Positions 20,890 through 32,377 of a stretch of DNA of 49,572 nt are shown here, piece after piece (within the stretch, counting starts at the first letter, position 1; each line of letters opens with the position of its first letter). The stretch spans positions 136,606,119-136,655,690 of the forward strand of contig CM044494.1 of the NCBI GenBank assembly GCA_024364805.1, read 5' to 3'. The translations under genes were made by a program, and so were the position numbers. Below the pieces are notes generated by a model, which was not told the origin of the DNA, searched no databases, and saw nothing but the letters and a program-made list of their open reading frames with translations. Origin of the DNA: Euprymna scolopes. Lineage: Eukaryota; Mollusca; Cephalopoda; Sepiida; Sepiolidae.

Positions 20890-21590
20890 ATCAAAGTAAA
20901 TAAATAGAAGCTTGAAAAAATTTTGGATTGATGCTATCAACAACATGACTCATGGGGATGCAGCAAAAAGACTGCTATAAATGGTAACTACCATTTGTAT
21001 GAAGGACGGTAGCTTAAGACTTCATAGCAAGATGAAAGTACCAAATTCTTATCATTAAAACACAATGGAGAAATAGTTTTGCCAAATAAAGAAACAAGCA
21101 GATACTGCGATTGTGAAAACTGAGGAAAAGCCAAAAAGAAAATTGACGACAAATTCATTTTATTCATTCTCATTAAAAGGTGTGCGCAACACTCCTCTCC
21201 GTAGTATCAAAATGGCTGAACAATTGTAAATATGTAAAATGCCTTTGCATTTTTGTATAGAATTTATGCAACAGCTGGAATTGATTGAAAAATTCAATAA
21301 GGCACAGAATTAAAGGCAAATTGTCGAGACGTACAATACGGAATAAAAAAACAACAAACAAAGAAAAAGGTGAAATGCAAATTTTGTAATTACGAACATG
21401 AAGCAGACAAAAAGTGTCCATTGTTTGGAAAATGTTGTCCAATTTACAAAAAGAAAAATTGCTTTCAATCTGTATGTAAATTTAACAAGAGTATTGAGAT
21501 ACGTCCATTCAACCTGCAGATTCACCAGGAAAAACCCTTTTTCAAACTAGTGACAGACCAATGGCAATTCTATGTTCTAAGTGAGTGAAG
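20890..21590 (+). mobile_element. Gypsy-type LTR retrotransposon gag fossil
   Basis: The translation shows a retroviral-type zinc-knuckle cluster of Cys and His residues near 21374-21480, typical of the nucleocapsid part of Gypsy-family elements. The region is broken and old, with several breaks. LTR-like sequence lies on the same strand at 21770-22245. Confidence 0.55.
21152..21243 (+). repeat. Dispersed about 91-bp repeat, copy 1
   Basis: This block, with GGTGTGCGCAACAC and ATCAAAATGGCTGAACAATT, occurs again on the same strand at 22428-22518 with few differences. Here it lies within the gag fossil. Confidence 0.9.
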
Positions 21591-21769
21591 AAGAAATATT
21601 GCTAGTGGCCCTTTGTGTGGAGTTGAATTTTCTCCATGTTAAAAATCGACCTTATGTCTTACTCTGCACTCATGGGGAGGAAAATTGATAGGAAAAAAGA
21701 AAAGTGTTAATTTTTGTAATTTCTTTTAAATTTATCAATTTGAATTGAATTTGTATACATATATATGTG

Positions 21770-22245
21770 GAGATCTATTATTTAAAAGTCAACCCTCGTG
21801 AGGAGGTATGTAAACACGTATAGACGAAACAACAAACTGGCTGTTATATATTTTACACACATACTTTTTAACGCTATTGTTTTGTTGTTCGTAGTCCGGA
21901 CAATGCCAAATAGTCATGCTAGTTTGTAAATAAAAAAAAACAAAATAGAAAGGAGTGCAACATAGTGCAGATGCACATAGGCAAATGCATGCAAAATGAT
22001 GTCACTGGTAGGGAAAAATAAAGACTTAAAAAAAAGATAACGTTAGAGACGAGAACAACGTTCGAGATCATGTGAGAGGGTGGATGACTTCGAGATGACG
22101 ATTACGTGGGTGACATTACGGTCGTAACAATGAGGAAATAAATGTCACTGTACAACAAAAAAAAAAAGCGAGCTGAAGTTCTGTTCTATTCTTCGTCTAC
22201 TTTGCAACTATTTGTTGGTTCCCGGGGAACGTGACAGGATATAAA
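21770..22245 (+). mobile_element. LTR-like fossil, Gypsy-type candidate
   Basis: It is related to 34142-34545 (reverse strand), with shared GAGACGAGAACAACGTTCGA-like and CTGAAGTTCTGTTC-like blocks. It lies downstream of the gag fossil on the same strand and may be its remaining 3' repeat. It looks old and broken. Confidence 0.35.
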
Positions 22246-22254
22246 GAAAATGTT

Positions 22255-23360
22255 TTTATTTTATTTTTTTACTTCGAAGTCATCACTGGTGGCTACTTTA
22301 AAATAAGGTGGCATGTTTGGTTGATGGTGAGGCAACATGATCGGTTATGGTTGAACCTGGTTAGAGCTAGATTATTTAGAAGGAAAAGGGCTCAGTAGGA
22401 ATTTATTCACAATAGATTTGAAAATGAAATTCATTTTGTTGACTCTCATTAAAGGTGTGCGCAACACCACTCTCTGTAGTATCAAAATGGCTGAACAATT
22501 GTAAATATGTAAAATGCCGGGAAACAGACACACAGATGCGCAGTTCTAAAAAAAAAAAAACCCTGCTCATGGAATTTCCGTTTAGTTTTAGGCAGAGATA
22601 ATGAAGGAAATTGTTGGTTGTTGTTGTAGCTAGGCAAGTACGTTGCAAACGATTTACAGAGAGAGAAGTTTGGAAGACGGTTCTAGACCTTGTCACGGCA
22701 AGATAGACAAAAGCTCATTCGAGCACCTACCATAATAGTATCGATAGAGCAGAGGGAGACTCACAATTTCTCCCTTCTGTGCGAAAGAGGACGTAGGGAG
22801 GTGGAAAGGTTCTCGCCAACCGTTTGAGCACCGTTCTGTACCCAAGCAGAAAAGGGTACTCTTAGGAGCTCCACTCCAGATGTGGCAACAGCACTTCATC
22901 TAAGAAGGTATTTGACTCTTTTACAGGTAGAGGATTGCATCGAGAGTGAGAAACTTTCTGGAGCAATAGAACGATCACATTTCCCAGTGATTTTGGAAAA
23001 AAAAAATCTGACGTAGGTCTTCCATTTAAGGTCCGTCCCAAAAGTTTGTCGAAGCAAGGTGCTTCTACAAGACGAGGGCCGTTCCTTTGAACAAAGGCAA
23101 CGTAAGGATATGAACATTGGTTATGAAAAGATAGAAGTTTAGTTTAGATACATTAAAGGTAACTAGCCATTTTTTTTACTCCATTGCATAACTTGCTCCA
23201 GATCAGAAGTGTTGCCCTATATGGTAGTATCGTCTGCTTATATGTCGACGAATGAACAAAGAATGTGATTTGGGATGTCATTGATGAAGATCAGTAAGAG
23301 AGGTGGGCTTGGGATGGATTCCTGAGGCATAGCAGCGTTAATACTGTCAGCTTCATATTT
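22255..23360 (-). mobile_element. Family A LINE, strongly decayed
   Basis: Minus-strand translation gives pieces of the C-terminal region (FYRYYYGRCSNELLS-like, CCCHIWSGAPKSTLFCL) and, farther upstream, the RT B-motif area near 23330. Multiple frameshifts are present. An insertion of the dispersed 91-bp repeat at 22428-22518 splits the last coding part. Confidence 0.75.
22428..22518 (+). repeat. Dispersed about 91-bp repeat, copy 2, inside a LINE
   Basis: This is the same block as 21152-21243. It replaces about 20 bp of the family A LINE between the segments encoding KSNVNKF and the upstream CFPP, so it arrived after the LINE or by recombination with the nearby copy. Confidence 0.85.
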
Positions 23361-24175
23361 TTACCTATTTTTTTTACCGTTTTACAGTAAATCGACTTTT
23401 GGTGATTATTTAATGTTGAAACACAATTTATGTAATGTAAACTTTTGATTGAATCTAAGTTGCTATTTTACTCATAACTGAGGGAAATGCAGACGTAAGT
23501 CTTTTTCTAACGTATCAGTGCATAAATAATCACAATGCATCAAATATCATAGCAATTTTAATTAAAGAATCATGGGTTAGAAATATTTATTTTTATTATT
23601 GAAAAATTGTTGTTGTTTCATTTTACGTCAACCAAAGGTCTCAGAAATCAAAAGCTCTTGAAGCTAACGCTTGAATTCTATATGAGATACATAGATATTC
23701 GAATGTTCTATTAAATTTCTTCTTTTAAAACATTGAGTTAAAGAAGTGAGGAGTATTGATTTTCCTCTTCTCAATTGATCAGTTAATTACGTTATAGTAT
23801 ATCTTTCTTTTATTCTTGATCTTATCGGATTTCATTACAGAGATTCATCTAGTCTGGTGGAATATCTAGCTTAGTTATTAGAGGTAGCATCAATTTAAGA
23901 AGGTGCGCCATTCCTCATATGAGGCAGGTTAGCCTAATGGAGGAAATTTTATTTGGGCTCCGAATGTTATTTTCAATATTTAGTCAAGATTTACTTGTAG
24001 GGGGAAAATATCCTCCTGACAAATATCTGTGCAAAAAGATCTTAGACACGAGAATATGGTCTAGTTGGCATTTTAGTGCTATCCATAATGTGAACCCAGA
24101 ATTGTGACCACGAAAGGGCAACTCGGAACACGATTTTGAAGATATTGTGAAAATTATGTTTCTGAATTTTTTAGA
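23361..24175. other. No recognised gene
   Basis: A 62-codon frame at 23919-24107 has no known domain. The rest is AT-rich. Confidence 0.35.
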
Positions 24176-24179
24176 TAAC

Positions 24180-24255
24180 TATCGGTTATTCATATTATTT
24201 GGATGCATCGGACCGCTGTTCTCATTTTTCACAAAGTTTCGGTCGATATGTCACA
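24180..24255 (-). mobile_element. SINE D / Penelope-type tail, inverted fragment
   Basis: The minus strand reads ATATCGACCGAAACTTTGTG and then GAGAACAGCGGTCCGAT, the 3' half of the ribozyme-like tail of SINE D. The CTGANGA half is not present in this fragment. Confidence 0.5.
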
Positions 24256-24274
24256 ATTAATTTTTCTAAGTATT

Positions 24275-24625
24275 CCAACCACTATGCAACGGGTACTTGA
24301 TTAGAAAAATCAATTGTAAACGTGATATTCTCCTGAAGATTGAAGATTCAATTCTCAATGTGAGCGACCAAAAAATACAATTGCAAATTACTTAGGATCT
24401 CTATTCAGTCATGGCTGACAGAACGAGAGCATACTTCCCTCGTTAAGTAATTAAACGGTTCCGTTCAAAATTCTGTCTGAATTCCCAAATTCAACAGAAA
24501 CATTCCAGACTTCAACAAAATATGCATAAAGAATGGCACGGATTACATCGAGTGGAACGTTGGGAAAAATGACACTCAAGACGTGAACAGTAGTCCAAAG
24601 AATCTAAATTATACAAAATAATATA
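24275..24625 (+). mobile_element. SINE D: tRNA head with Penelope-like tail
   Basis: The head has an A-box-like ACTATGCAACGGGTAC and a B-box-like AGATTCAATTC. The body has CAGTCATGGCTGACAGAACG. The tail (ATTACATCGAGTGGAACGTT, ACTCAAGACGTGAACAGTAG) matches the tails at 45730-45830 and 47340-47420. The ribozyme core is decayed in this copy. Confidence 0.6.
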
Positions 24626-24820
24626 AAGCCACAAAGAAAAGTGGTGACGTAAGAAAGGCTTACTTGTGATTTGGATCTCGCTAGAGAATTCCATTCTCAC
24701 AAGAGTTCTTGGCTCTCAATTAATATAGTATTTTGAAGAGTTCATTAGTGGGTACATAACGGTCTTATAACACTCTAGTAAGGATTCAAGTACATCTATA
24801 TCATTTTTTTTTTATATATA

Positions 24821-25118
24821 TACGGCATAATCACATTGACACACCGGTTCCTGTCAGATCACCGAAGTTAAGCAACGTTGAGCCTAGCCATTACTAAAAT
24901 GGGTGACTAATTTGGGAAGTCCAGGTGCTGTATGTAGGAGGACGTCGACACCTCTCTGCAAAAAGTTGCAAAAACCTAACGTCGTCATCTCCCCTAACCG
25001 GGATATACATGTGACTGGGGACCGCTTGTGAATTTCATACTCCCACGAAACTTCCTCTTTCGGAGGAAGCCAGTTAAACCCTGAATAGGGTTGGTGCTGA
25101 CTGACTACTACTACTATA
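24821..25118 (+). mobile_element. 5S-headed SINE, body A
   Basis: The 5S-like head starts TACGGCATAATCACATTGAC and contains CACCGAAGTTAAGCAACGTT. Body A follows (GGAGGACGTCGACACC, CCTAACGTCGTCATCTCCC, TTTCGGAGGAAGCC). The tail is a TAC/CTA repeat (ACTACTACTA), a typical short simple-repeat SINE tail. It is the most complete body A copy here. Confidence 0.88.
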
Positions 25119-25172
25119 TCATATTTCTATTTGTCTGACTGACCCGCTTTTATTTAGAAACTATTGAACTGA

Positions 25173-25514
25173 TGTGGCATAGTCGCATTGACATACGGGT
25201 TCTCGTCAGATCACCAAAGTTAAGCAACGTTGAGCCTGGCTAATATCAGATGGGTGACCATTTGGGAATTCTAGGCGCTGTATGTGCTCTCTGCTTATCT
25301 CAGCATTGTTTCCCGTCGTCCTTTACATACCACTGCCACTGGTATTTAACAATGTCGACTGAGGAGAGGTGTGGTTGGAGATTGCACACCTCTTGCCACA
25401 AAAATTTCATGCACAGACACCCCTTTGTGGGTATCCATAGTCTGTCAAGGACTGAAGGAATCCCATATTGGACTGGTTTGATTGAAATTTTGCATGAACC
25501 TTTGTTATCATAAG
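25173..25514 (+). mobile_element. 5S-headed SINE, body B
   Basis: The 5S-like head (GGCATAGTCGCATTGACATA, CACCAAAGTTAAGCAACGTT, GATGGGTGACCATTTGGGAA) is joined to a body unlike that of its neighbour. Body B contains GAGATTGCACACCTCTTGCC and GGGTATCCATAGTCTGTCAA, as at 9575-9863. It lies 55 bp after a body A copy in the same direction. Confidence 0.85.
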
Positions 25515-25519
25515 GTACA

Positions 25520-26175
25520 GCAAATTAAGTATTATGGTATCCGTTTTATAACAAACGAGATAAATAGAGATTAGTATTTAATGCAAAACTAAGTACAAAT
25601 TTAACCATATTCAACCATCAATTTGGCATCCGTTTTTATCGGGCTAAAATGTCTACGAACGCAAATATTTGTTTATGGTGTTTACATACTTGTATGCAGC
25701 TAGATATGCGTCCATACACAGAGAGAGATGAAAATGTTGCTTCAATCTGAAGTGTGACAGACGTACAGATGGATCAAACAAAAGGCTGGAAATCTTCTAA
25801 ACATGGCGAAGATATTCCATTGAACATGTTTTGTTTTAATACACGAAGGCAAAAACTAAAAAAACATACAAAAGAATTAAATTACATGAAGTTTATCGAA
25901 ATAAGTAAGATTAAAATTATGTTAGTCTAAAAATAAATGGGGGGGGATGCCGTGTGAGACAGAAACATGTTAATGGAAATAAAGTAAAGTGTTTCAATGC
26001 AATTTTCAAAATGATAACAAGATTCGGAAGTATTTTTATTACAAATCCAAAGAATGCTCGGGAATGAATTTTGAAGAACTTTCTCTTCCCTTGTTACTTT
26101 TCCTATTTATGCAAAATACAATAATTTTAGATAGATTTTTTAAGATAAATTTCAGTTTTACGGTATTTTTTTTTA
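25520..26175. other. No recognised gene
   Basis: AT-rich, with a G-run at 25939-25946. A 71-codon frame at 25989-26204 is low in complexity and unrecognised. Confidence 0.35.
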
Positions 26176-26179
26176 TTAA

Positions 26180-26273
26180 ATTATTAGCAGGGTGGGAAGC
26201 GTAGCCCGGTTGTAAAATATACTTAAATATATTTTCATTCATGCACATTTTTCATTTATTATTACAGAGTCCA

Positions 26274-26275
<2 letters not shown>
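26180..26275 (-). mobile_element. Family E repeat, 3' end only
   Basis: The minus strand ends ACAACCGGGCTACGCTTCCC..CTGCTAA, a decayed hairpin terminus. It is preceded by the AT-rich family E body and bounded by (TC)n/(TA)n at 26274-26331. Confidence 0.45.

Positions 26276-26331
<56 letters not shown>
26274..26331. repeat. (TC)n(TA)n microsatellite
   Basis: About ten TC units run directly into about eighteen TA units. Confidence 0.95.
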
Positions 26332-26334
<3 letters not shown>

Positions 26335-26335
<1 letters not shown>

Positions 26336-26686
26336 TATTTCAACACTATATATACACATTTCAAAGGCGTGCCAGTGGTTTCATTGCGTTGAATCAACCA
26401 TAAGAGGTTGGATGGAGTCAGCGCAAATTCATCAGCGACTTTGAAAAAGCGAAACAATGCAAAGTAAACAGAGAAAAAAAAAAACGATAAATAGGCGTTT
26501 TAACTCAGAGTTTCAAATTTTAAAATAGAACTTAGTAACCGACGCCAATAGATTCTGATTATGGTAGAAAGAAAGCGATGGCAGGATGGGTAATTTTAGG
26601 CGCATGCTCGTGTGCGTGCGTGCGTGCGTGTGTATGTATATGAGCACGCGCGTGTGTGTGAGAGAGAGAGAGTGTGTGTTGGGGGG

Positions 26687-26740
<54 letters not shown>

Positions 26741-27255
26741 AACGGGGGATGTTTTGGAAAACCTCTCTGAAAAATGAAGGTCCTATTTAAACGGTCACAT
26801 CACCCCATATAAATAAAGGTACAACAAATAACGGCAATAAATAAGTAAATAAATATATAATAAAATACTATAGATATAAAGCATGAATATATTGAATTTA
26901 ATTTAATTTAGATTAAAATAAAAAGTAAAGATAAAATTTTAATTAAAATTTTAAAGGAATTATTTTTTTAAAATTTTTAAATAACAAATAAATGTAAATG
27001 GAGAAAGTGAAGATAATTAAAAATAATTAAAGTAGATGGTCAGCAAAAAAAAGAAAGATAACCGGTTTTCATCAAACAGAAATAGAATCATGTCGCCTTT
27101 TCTAGGGCGACAATTTTATTGTTTCACACAGTTTATGAAATATCAATCTACACAATTAAGTCTTTTTTTTCTTCTGTCCCTTTCCCTATCCTGTCTTCTA
27201 AACAGCGGGGCAACCACTTGTGTGAGTAATACTTTCTATTACAGGAAATACTTAT
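26335..27255. other. No gene; (GT)n run and AT-rich DNA
   Basis: A long GT run lies at 26689-26739, in a wider GT/GC-rich patch from 26600. The rest is AT-rich. Confidence 0.6.
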
Positions 27256-27257
27256 AA

Positions 27258-27540
27258 AACTAAATAAGGGAAGCAACTTGAGGGCGATGTGACAGAGGCT
27301 GGAGCCTGACAAACAGTGCAAGGTCTGTAAGGATAAAAAATCTTTTTTTTTACTCTGTCCAAAAGAGAGAGGCTAATGTTTAGCACATCAGTCCAGATGT
27401 GAGATATCAGATACTGGCAGACGTATGAAGTTTTCAAACCCAGTAGAAAGAAGCCTACTTTAATTTCAACAGATTTGGCAACATCTTCTATGGACTCATC
27501 CCAGCTCATGTTGGCTGAGAATGCCAATCCACAAAGTTAT
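27258..27540 (-). mobile_element. Jockey-like LINE fragment, distinct from A and B
   Basis: The minus strand encodes AFSANMSWDESIEDVAKS and, later, ISLSLLDRVKKK, matching the LINE thumb and tail region (compare TFTGNMSWNNYIEGIARA in family B). It ends abruptly where the 3' end of the family B copy begins, so the B copy probably inserted into it. Confidence 0.6.
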
Positions 27541-29555
27541 AATGTTTTTTTATTATTCAATTTTCACTCCAAACAAGCACAGTGCCACTTTGATGTAGGG
27601 GGCTACTAACGGGGCCATAAGTTGCAAGGATGCTATGTAAAGAGTTGAGCAGAAAGATATCTGTTCACATTACACTTGATCTTCTGCATGTCAGTACAGT
27701 TGGAAAAGTAGGAACCCGGAAGCGTGTTCCAAAGTCTAGAAGTTCCGAGGAAGAAGCTTTCTTACATCCAGGGATCTCTACTGTGTAGGGGTGGGATTTT
27801 GCTGCTTGTCAGGTTTGTCGCGGTATTTACGTCGGAGAGATACAAGGGCTTGTAGTTCCTCATAGCATCCACCATTAAAATACTTGTAGAACAGGCAGAG
27901 GGATGCAACATTTCATCGATGAGACAGACCTAGAAGCCTAGATGACAGTTCAGGACCTATCAGGTTGGCGACTCTCTTTTGAACCCTGTCCAGAAGTGAG
28001 AAACTAGTAGTAGATGCCCTAGTCCAAATGTGACAACAATACTCTATACATGGGCGAATGGTGGCCTTGGTACAGGATACTTTCAGGTGTAAGTAACTTT
28101 CTAGTATGGTAGAGAGAGGCCACCTTCCTCACAGCGGCCCTAGCAATGCTCTCAATGTATCTATGCCAACTCATATTTCCTGTGAACATTAAGCCGAGGA
28201 GTTTCAGATAATTTCAGTTAATATATCTTTAGTCAGAGCTTTTGATGTTTGAGAAGGTGCCTTTTAATTATTGAAAGAAACAAGCTTATTCTTGGCAGCA
28301 TTGAATGTGACCATCCATTTTTGTCTCTTAGTATTTCTGCAATTTCCTTAGGTCTCCTTCTTGTGTTTCTGCCATTTCCTTAGATATGTGTTCATTTGTT
28401 TTCCCCTTGTATCTGTTATAGAGCATGATGTTGTCAGCAAATATACCCATCTCAGAGACAATTTTATCAGGGAGGTAATTTATGACAATTAGAAATAATA
28501 AAGGTCCAAGGATAGATCCCTGAGGTACACCTGCATTTATATCATATTGTTTAGATGCACGACCGTCGAGGACGAGGACAACCTGGATTCTTCTCTTACT
28601 TAAGTTGGTTGTTTTTGTTTTACCGCATATCAACCCTTTTCAGGTTATTTAATGCCGAATCCAGTGATTTTGAAGAAAAGATTTTGATAGAATATATTTG
28701 TTTTTTTCAAGTCTGTTTCTATTTAACCCATAGTTGGGACCCTAACAGGTACTACCACTCCGGCTCAGAGTGGACCTGGGAGCAATGGCAATTAAGGGGT
28801 GGCTCCACACTCTCCAAAGCCTGCAAGCTGGGGCCTCACCATCGGATATAGTTTAAGGTCATATCCAGGACCGTCTTACTTATGTCATATATTTTTCCAG
28901 TGATACTATATGATCTAATTTTCCTTAGAACCACAATGTGCCAAACCCTGTCAAAAGCCTTATATATACATAGGGTTACCGCTCTACCCTTCCCTACTTT
29001 GTCCGTGTATGGTATATACGTTTAGAGATTACAGTTAGGATATCTGCTATAGAACAGGCTTTCCTGAACTGTATTATTCGTCAGTTAGAAATTTAGCAGT
29101 TGTAAGGTGATGGACTAGAGCTTAGACAATCATGGATTGAAATATTTTGGCAAAAAACCGAGCGAGGCTAATGGGGCGATAATTTAATGGGTCAGTTCTT
29201 TTGCCAGAATTCTTGTAAACTGGAACAACAGAAGCAGTTTTCCAGCAGTCAGGAAAGCAAGATTCGTTAAGGCATTTGTTGTAAAGCTTGGAGAGGACTG
29301 GAGCAACCTCTGCAAAGCATTTTTAATAGCACAGCCGGGATGAGATCAGGTCCACATGCTTTTAAGGTGTCTAGTTTTTTATGATATCATGCAACTAAGA
29401 AGGGGTTATTTTCAGATCATCTAGTGTGACGTCTGTCTGCAACGATAAGTCAGGGATGCAGTGGTTTGCTGGGTCCAATGTGGAGTTAGAAGCAAACCGA
29501 CTGGCAAGCATGTTAGCCTTCTCGGTTGTTGTGTAAATAACCTCATGATTGTTTG
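27541..29555 (-). mobile_element. Family B LINE, long decayed copy with insertion
   Basis: Read on the minus strand: EVIYTTTEKANMLASRFASN (linker), CWKTASVVPVYKNSGKRTDP and NYRPISLA (RT), IYKAFDRVWH (A motif). Then there is an unrelated block at 28605-28867. RT resumes with RIQVVLDGRASKQYDIN, GVPQGSILGPLLF and the decayed C motif FADNIM, then the tail coding region and family B 3' UTR. Many stops and frameshifts are present, and the second catalytic Asp of the C motif is Asn here. Confidence 0.8.
28605..28867. mobile_element. Unclassified 263-bp insertion in LINE
   Basis: It splits the LINE RT between the helix after motif A and RIQVVLDG. It contains a GC-richer core (TCAGAGTGGACCTGGGAGCA, CAAGCTGGGGCCTCACCATC). 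The ends are not sharply defined and only a weak TTAAG repeat flanks it. I do not recognise its family. Confidence 0.5.
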
Positions 29556-29678
29556 ATTGTGGGGGAATTGTTGATTGCCTATGATTTACTACCCTGTTTA
29601 CAGAACACAGAAGGAATGTTTTTTATATGTGCGTGTTTTTCTTCAGTTTTCTTTTCTTTCCAGCTAACTAGGAGGGGA

Positions 29679-30088
29679 GTGTTATGGGAGCTTAGTTCTC
29701 CACGCATGGAAACACAGACACAAAAGGAGGACCTTAAGGTAAACCAGATTATCGCCCTTCAACTCTGGTAACACCATGCGTTGCCAGTAGGGGGCGATAG
29801 CGCCGGTTTTGTGTCTTTCTTTCCCTTTTTGCTGGATCTCAGAACAATGTAGATGTGACAGAATCAACCTCCCGGTTCTGTCAATAGGCAGGTTGCAATC
29901 GAACTCTAAAAAATATTGAGACCTAAACGCAAGTAAACGCAAGTAACGTTACTCATTCATCTTTCACTATAAACTCTTACAACCTTGATTTGTAATTAAA
30001 TATAAATAAATGTACATTTATTTGTTATCATATATCGGTATACTTCGTGTATTCATTATGTGACCTTTGCTTCTCTCACCTACATTAC
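29679..30088 (+). mobile_element. LTR-like fossil candidate (solo)
   Basis: The segment starts TGTTATGGGAGC and ends CCTACATTACA, with a polyadenylation-like AATAAA near 30005. These are LTR-like ends, but no flanking duplication or internal region was found. BEL or Gypsy origin is possible. It looks old and broken. Confidence 0.28.
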
Positions 30089-30154
30089 AACATGAGGACA
30101 GGAACGTCAATTACATAAGCAGGAGACCCTGTCCGCCACAGGATAATGCAAATA

Positions 30155-30690
30155 ATTGCACCATCCGCCCGTGTATGGAGTATTGTTGCCACATTTGGGC
30201 TGGTGCATCTGCTACTAGTCTCTCATTCTTCGACCGGGCTCAAATAAGAACCGCTAACCTAATAGGTTCTGCACTGTCAGCTAGGCTTCAACTGCTGTCC
30301 CATTGACGAAATGTTGCATCTCTCTGCCTGTTTTACAAGTATTTTAGTGGTAGGTGCTCTGACGAACTACAAGCCCTTGTACTCCCTCGAAGTAATTACC
30401 CCTTACAAACCCGACAAGCAGCAAAATCTCACCTCTACACAGTAGAGATCCCTAGATGTAAGAAAGCCTTCAACTCTAATAGTTTCTTCCCTAAGACTGC
30501 TAGACTTTTGAATTCCCTTTCAGGTTCCTGCTTCCCTAACTGTTCTGGTATGCAGAAGTTCAATGCAAACAGACATCTTGCTGCTCAACTCCTTATATAG
30601 TACTCCTGCATATTATATCCCAAATAGTAGGCCTTACATCAAAGGAGCACTGTGCCTTGTTTGAGGTGAAATTAAAAAATAAAATGTGAT
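30155..30690 (+). mobile_element. Family B LINE 3' end
   Basis: TIRPCMEYCCHIWAGASATS is followed by VASLCLFYKYFSGRCSDEL and the tail coding region (TVEIPRCKKAFNSNSFFPK). The 3' UTR has TGCCTTGTTTGAGGTGAAAT and an A-rich end. A stop at 30304-30306 and a frame drift near 30560 break it. Confidence 0.8.
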
Positions 30691-31053
30691 TTTTACATGA
30701 ATTTCGTGATGACAACCAACTTAAGGGTTGTATAATGTACACATAAAAATTATAATTATAATTGGTTCAAATTATATTTTGTTGGTTTAAAAAATTCACA
30801 ACCCTACAGTAAAAGCTCATTGAGAACCTGAATTACAGGTACCAGAATGACTAACTAAATGTAGAACCACACTGGTGCAAAAAGACTCAGAAAAAGAACC
30901 ATCCCCTGCAACTTCAGACCTATAAGATGTTTACCTGCAATGTGGAAAATACTAACAGCAAACTGAGGGAACACATTTATCATTCCTTTCATAATCACGA
31001 ACTACTTCCCAAGGATGCCAAATAAGAAAAAGAGAAACACATGACCTCTTATA

Positions 31054-31125
31054 TTAGGTTGGTGCAAAAATAATATCGTTTGCTCACATATATTACTTTT
31101 ATATATGATTTCTGAATTAATTCAT

Positions 31126-31173
<48 letters not shown>

Positions 31174-32377
31174 CCATGTTATATAGCATTTTGAAGCGCG
31201 TTTTTCATTCTATCGAATCGAGTTATTCATTACCGTTCTCAATCTCTTCATCTATTTCTTTTTTTGCAGGCTTTTCAACAGCATTGACAAAATTCAAATC
31301 TGCACGATTTTCTTGTTCCAGTTCAAACTAGGCCGAAAAGCTGTGTAGACAGCTAATGATATCAATGATGCGTTTGGCCCAGGAGCCACTAATGAATGCA
31401 TGGCACAACGGTGGTTCAAGAAATTTCGCAATGGTGACGTGAGCCTTGAAGATAAAGAAGGCTATAATTGACTGACCGTGGTTCCTAAATATTCAAAACC
31501 TTAATTGAAGCCGATTCTCGCAGAACCACACAAGAAGTTACTGTTGAACTCGAGGTCGACCACTCAACAGGCGTTCGCCATTTAAAGCAAATAGGGAAGT
31601 CAAAAAAGTTGGATAAATGAGTGCCGCATGAATTGAACGATAATCAAAAACTCATTTTGAGGTGTCTTCTACACTCTTTCTGTGTAACAAAAACGACCCA
31701 TTTCTCGAGCGGATTGTGATGTGTGATGAAAAGCAGATCCTCTATGACAACTAGCGACATTCGGCACAGTGGTTAAATGCCTAAACTCCCTAACACTTTT
31801 TGAAGCTGATATTGCACAAAAAAAAACTTATAGTGACTGTTTGGTGGTCTGCGGCCGGTCTCATCCAACTCAGCTTGTTCAATCCAGGTGAAACGATTAC
31901 AGCAGAGAAGTACTGCTGGCAAATTGACAAAATGCACCAGAAGCTCCACCCTATGTGCCAGAGATTGTTCAATATTAAGGGACAAATTCTTCTCCATGAT
32001 AACGCTCACCCTCATATTGCTCAACTGACCCTGCAAAAGCTGAACAAATTGGGCTACAAAACTCTGCTTTATTCGTCATATTCACTTGACCTCTTGCCCA
32101 CCGATCATCACTTTTTCCAGCATCTTGACAACTTCCTGCGCGAAAAATGCTTCAAAAGCTGAGATGATGCTGAATCGGCCTTCAATGACTTTATCACTTA
32201 GAACTCCAGATTTCTACGCTAATGGGATTAATAAACTTGTTTTTATGCTAATGGGATAAATAAACTTGTTTCTCGTTGGCAAAAATGTATCGATTCTAAT
32301 GGTTCTTATTTCGATTAATAAAGTTTATTATGATCGTTTGAAGTAAAAAAAATGACATTATTTTTGCACCAACCAAA
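31054..32377 (+). mobile_element. mariner transposon, whole length, dead
   Basis: The 1324-bp element has 28-bp terminal inverted repeats (left TTAGGTTGGTGCAAAAATAA, right the reverse of the same with a few changes). TA flanks it on both sides, at 31052-31053 and 32378-32379, as expected for Tc1/mariner target duplication. It lies inside the R2-like LINE. A (TA)n run at 31127-31171 has grown within it, and about 28 bp near 32219-32268 are duplicated. Confidence 0.9.
31330..32345 (+). pseudogene. mariner transposase pseudogene (DD34D)
   Basis: The cut-and-paste transposase of the mariner subfamily. Visible parts are MAQRWFKKFRNGDVSLED (second helix-turn-helix region), then a catalytic Asp in CDEK (codon 31725-31727), HDNAHPHIA (31998-32000) and PTDHHFFQHLDNFL (32103-32105). 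The last two Asp residues are 34 residues apart, the mariner signature. Stops and frameshifts interrupt the first half; the stretch 31800-32162 is open for 120 codons. The start lies somewhere after 31180, which is not resolved. Confidence 0.85.

Noticed and set aside
24821-24935. Functional 5S rRNA gene
   Set aside because: The 5S-like sequence lacks the 3' part and a T-run terminator and passes into a SINE body.
29553-29771. A spliced exon at 29659-29735 (TTTCTTTCCAG acceptor, GTAAAC donor)
   Set aside because: The open frame overlaps the start of an LTR-like segment and the translation resembles no protein I know; splice-like sites alone are not enough.
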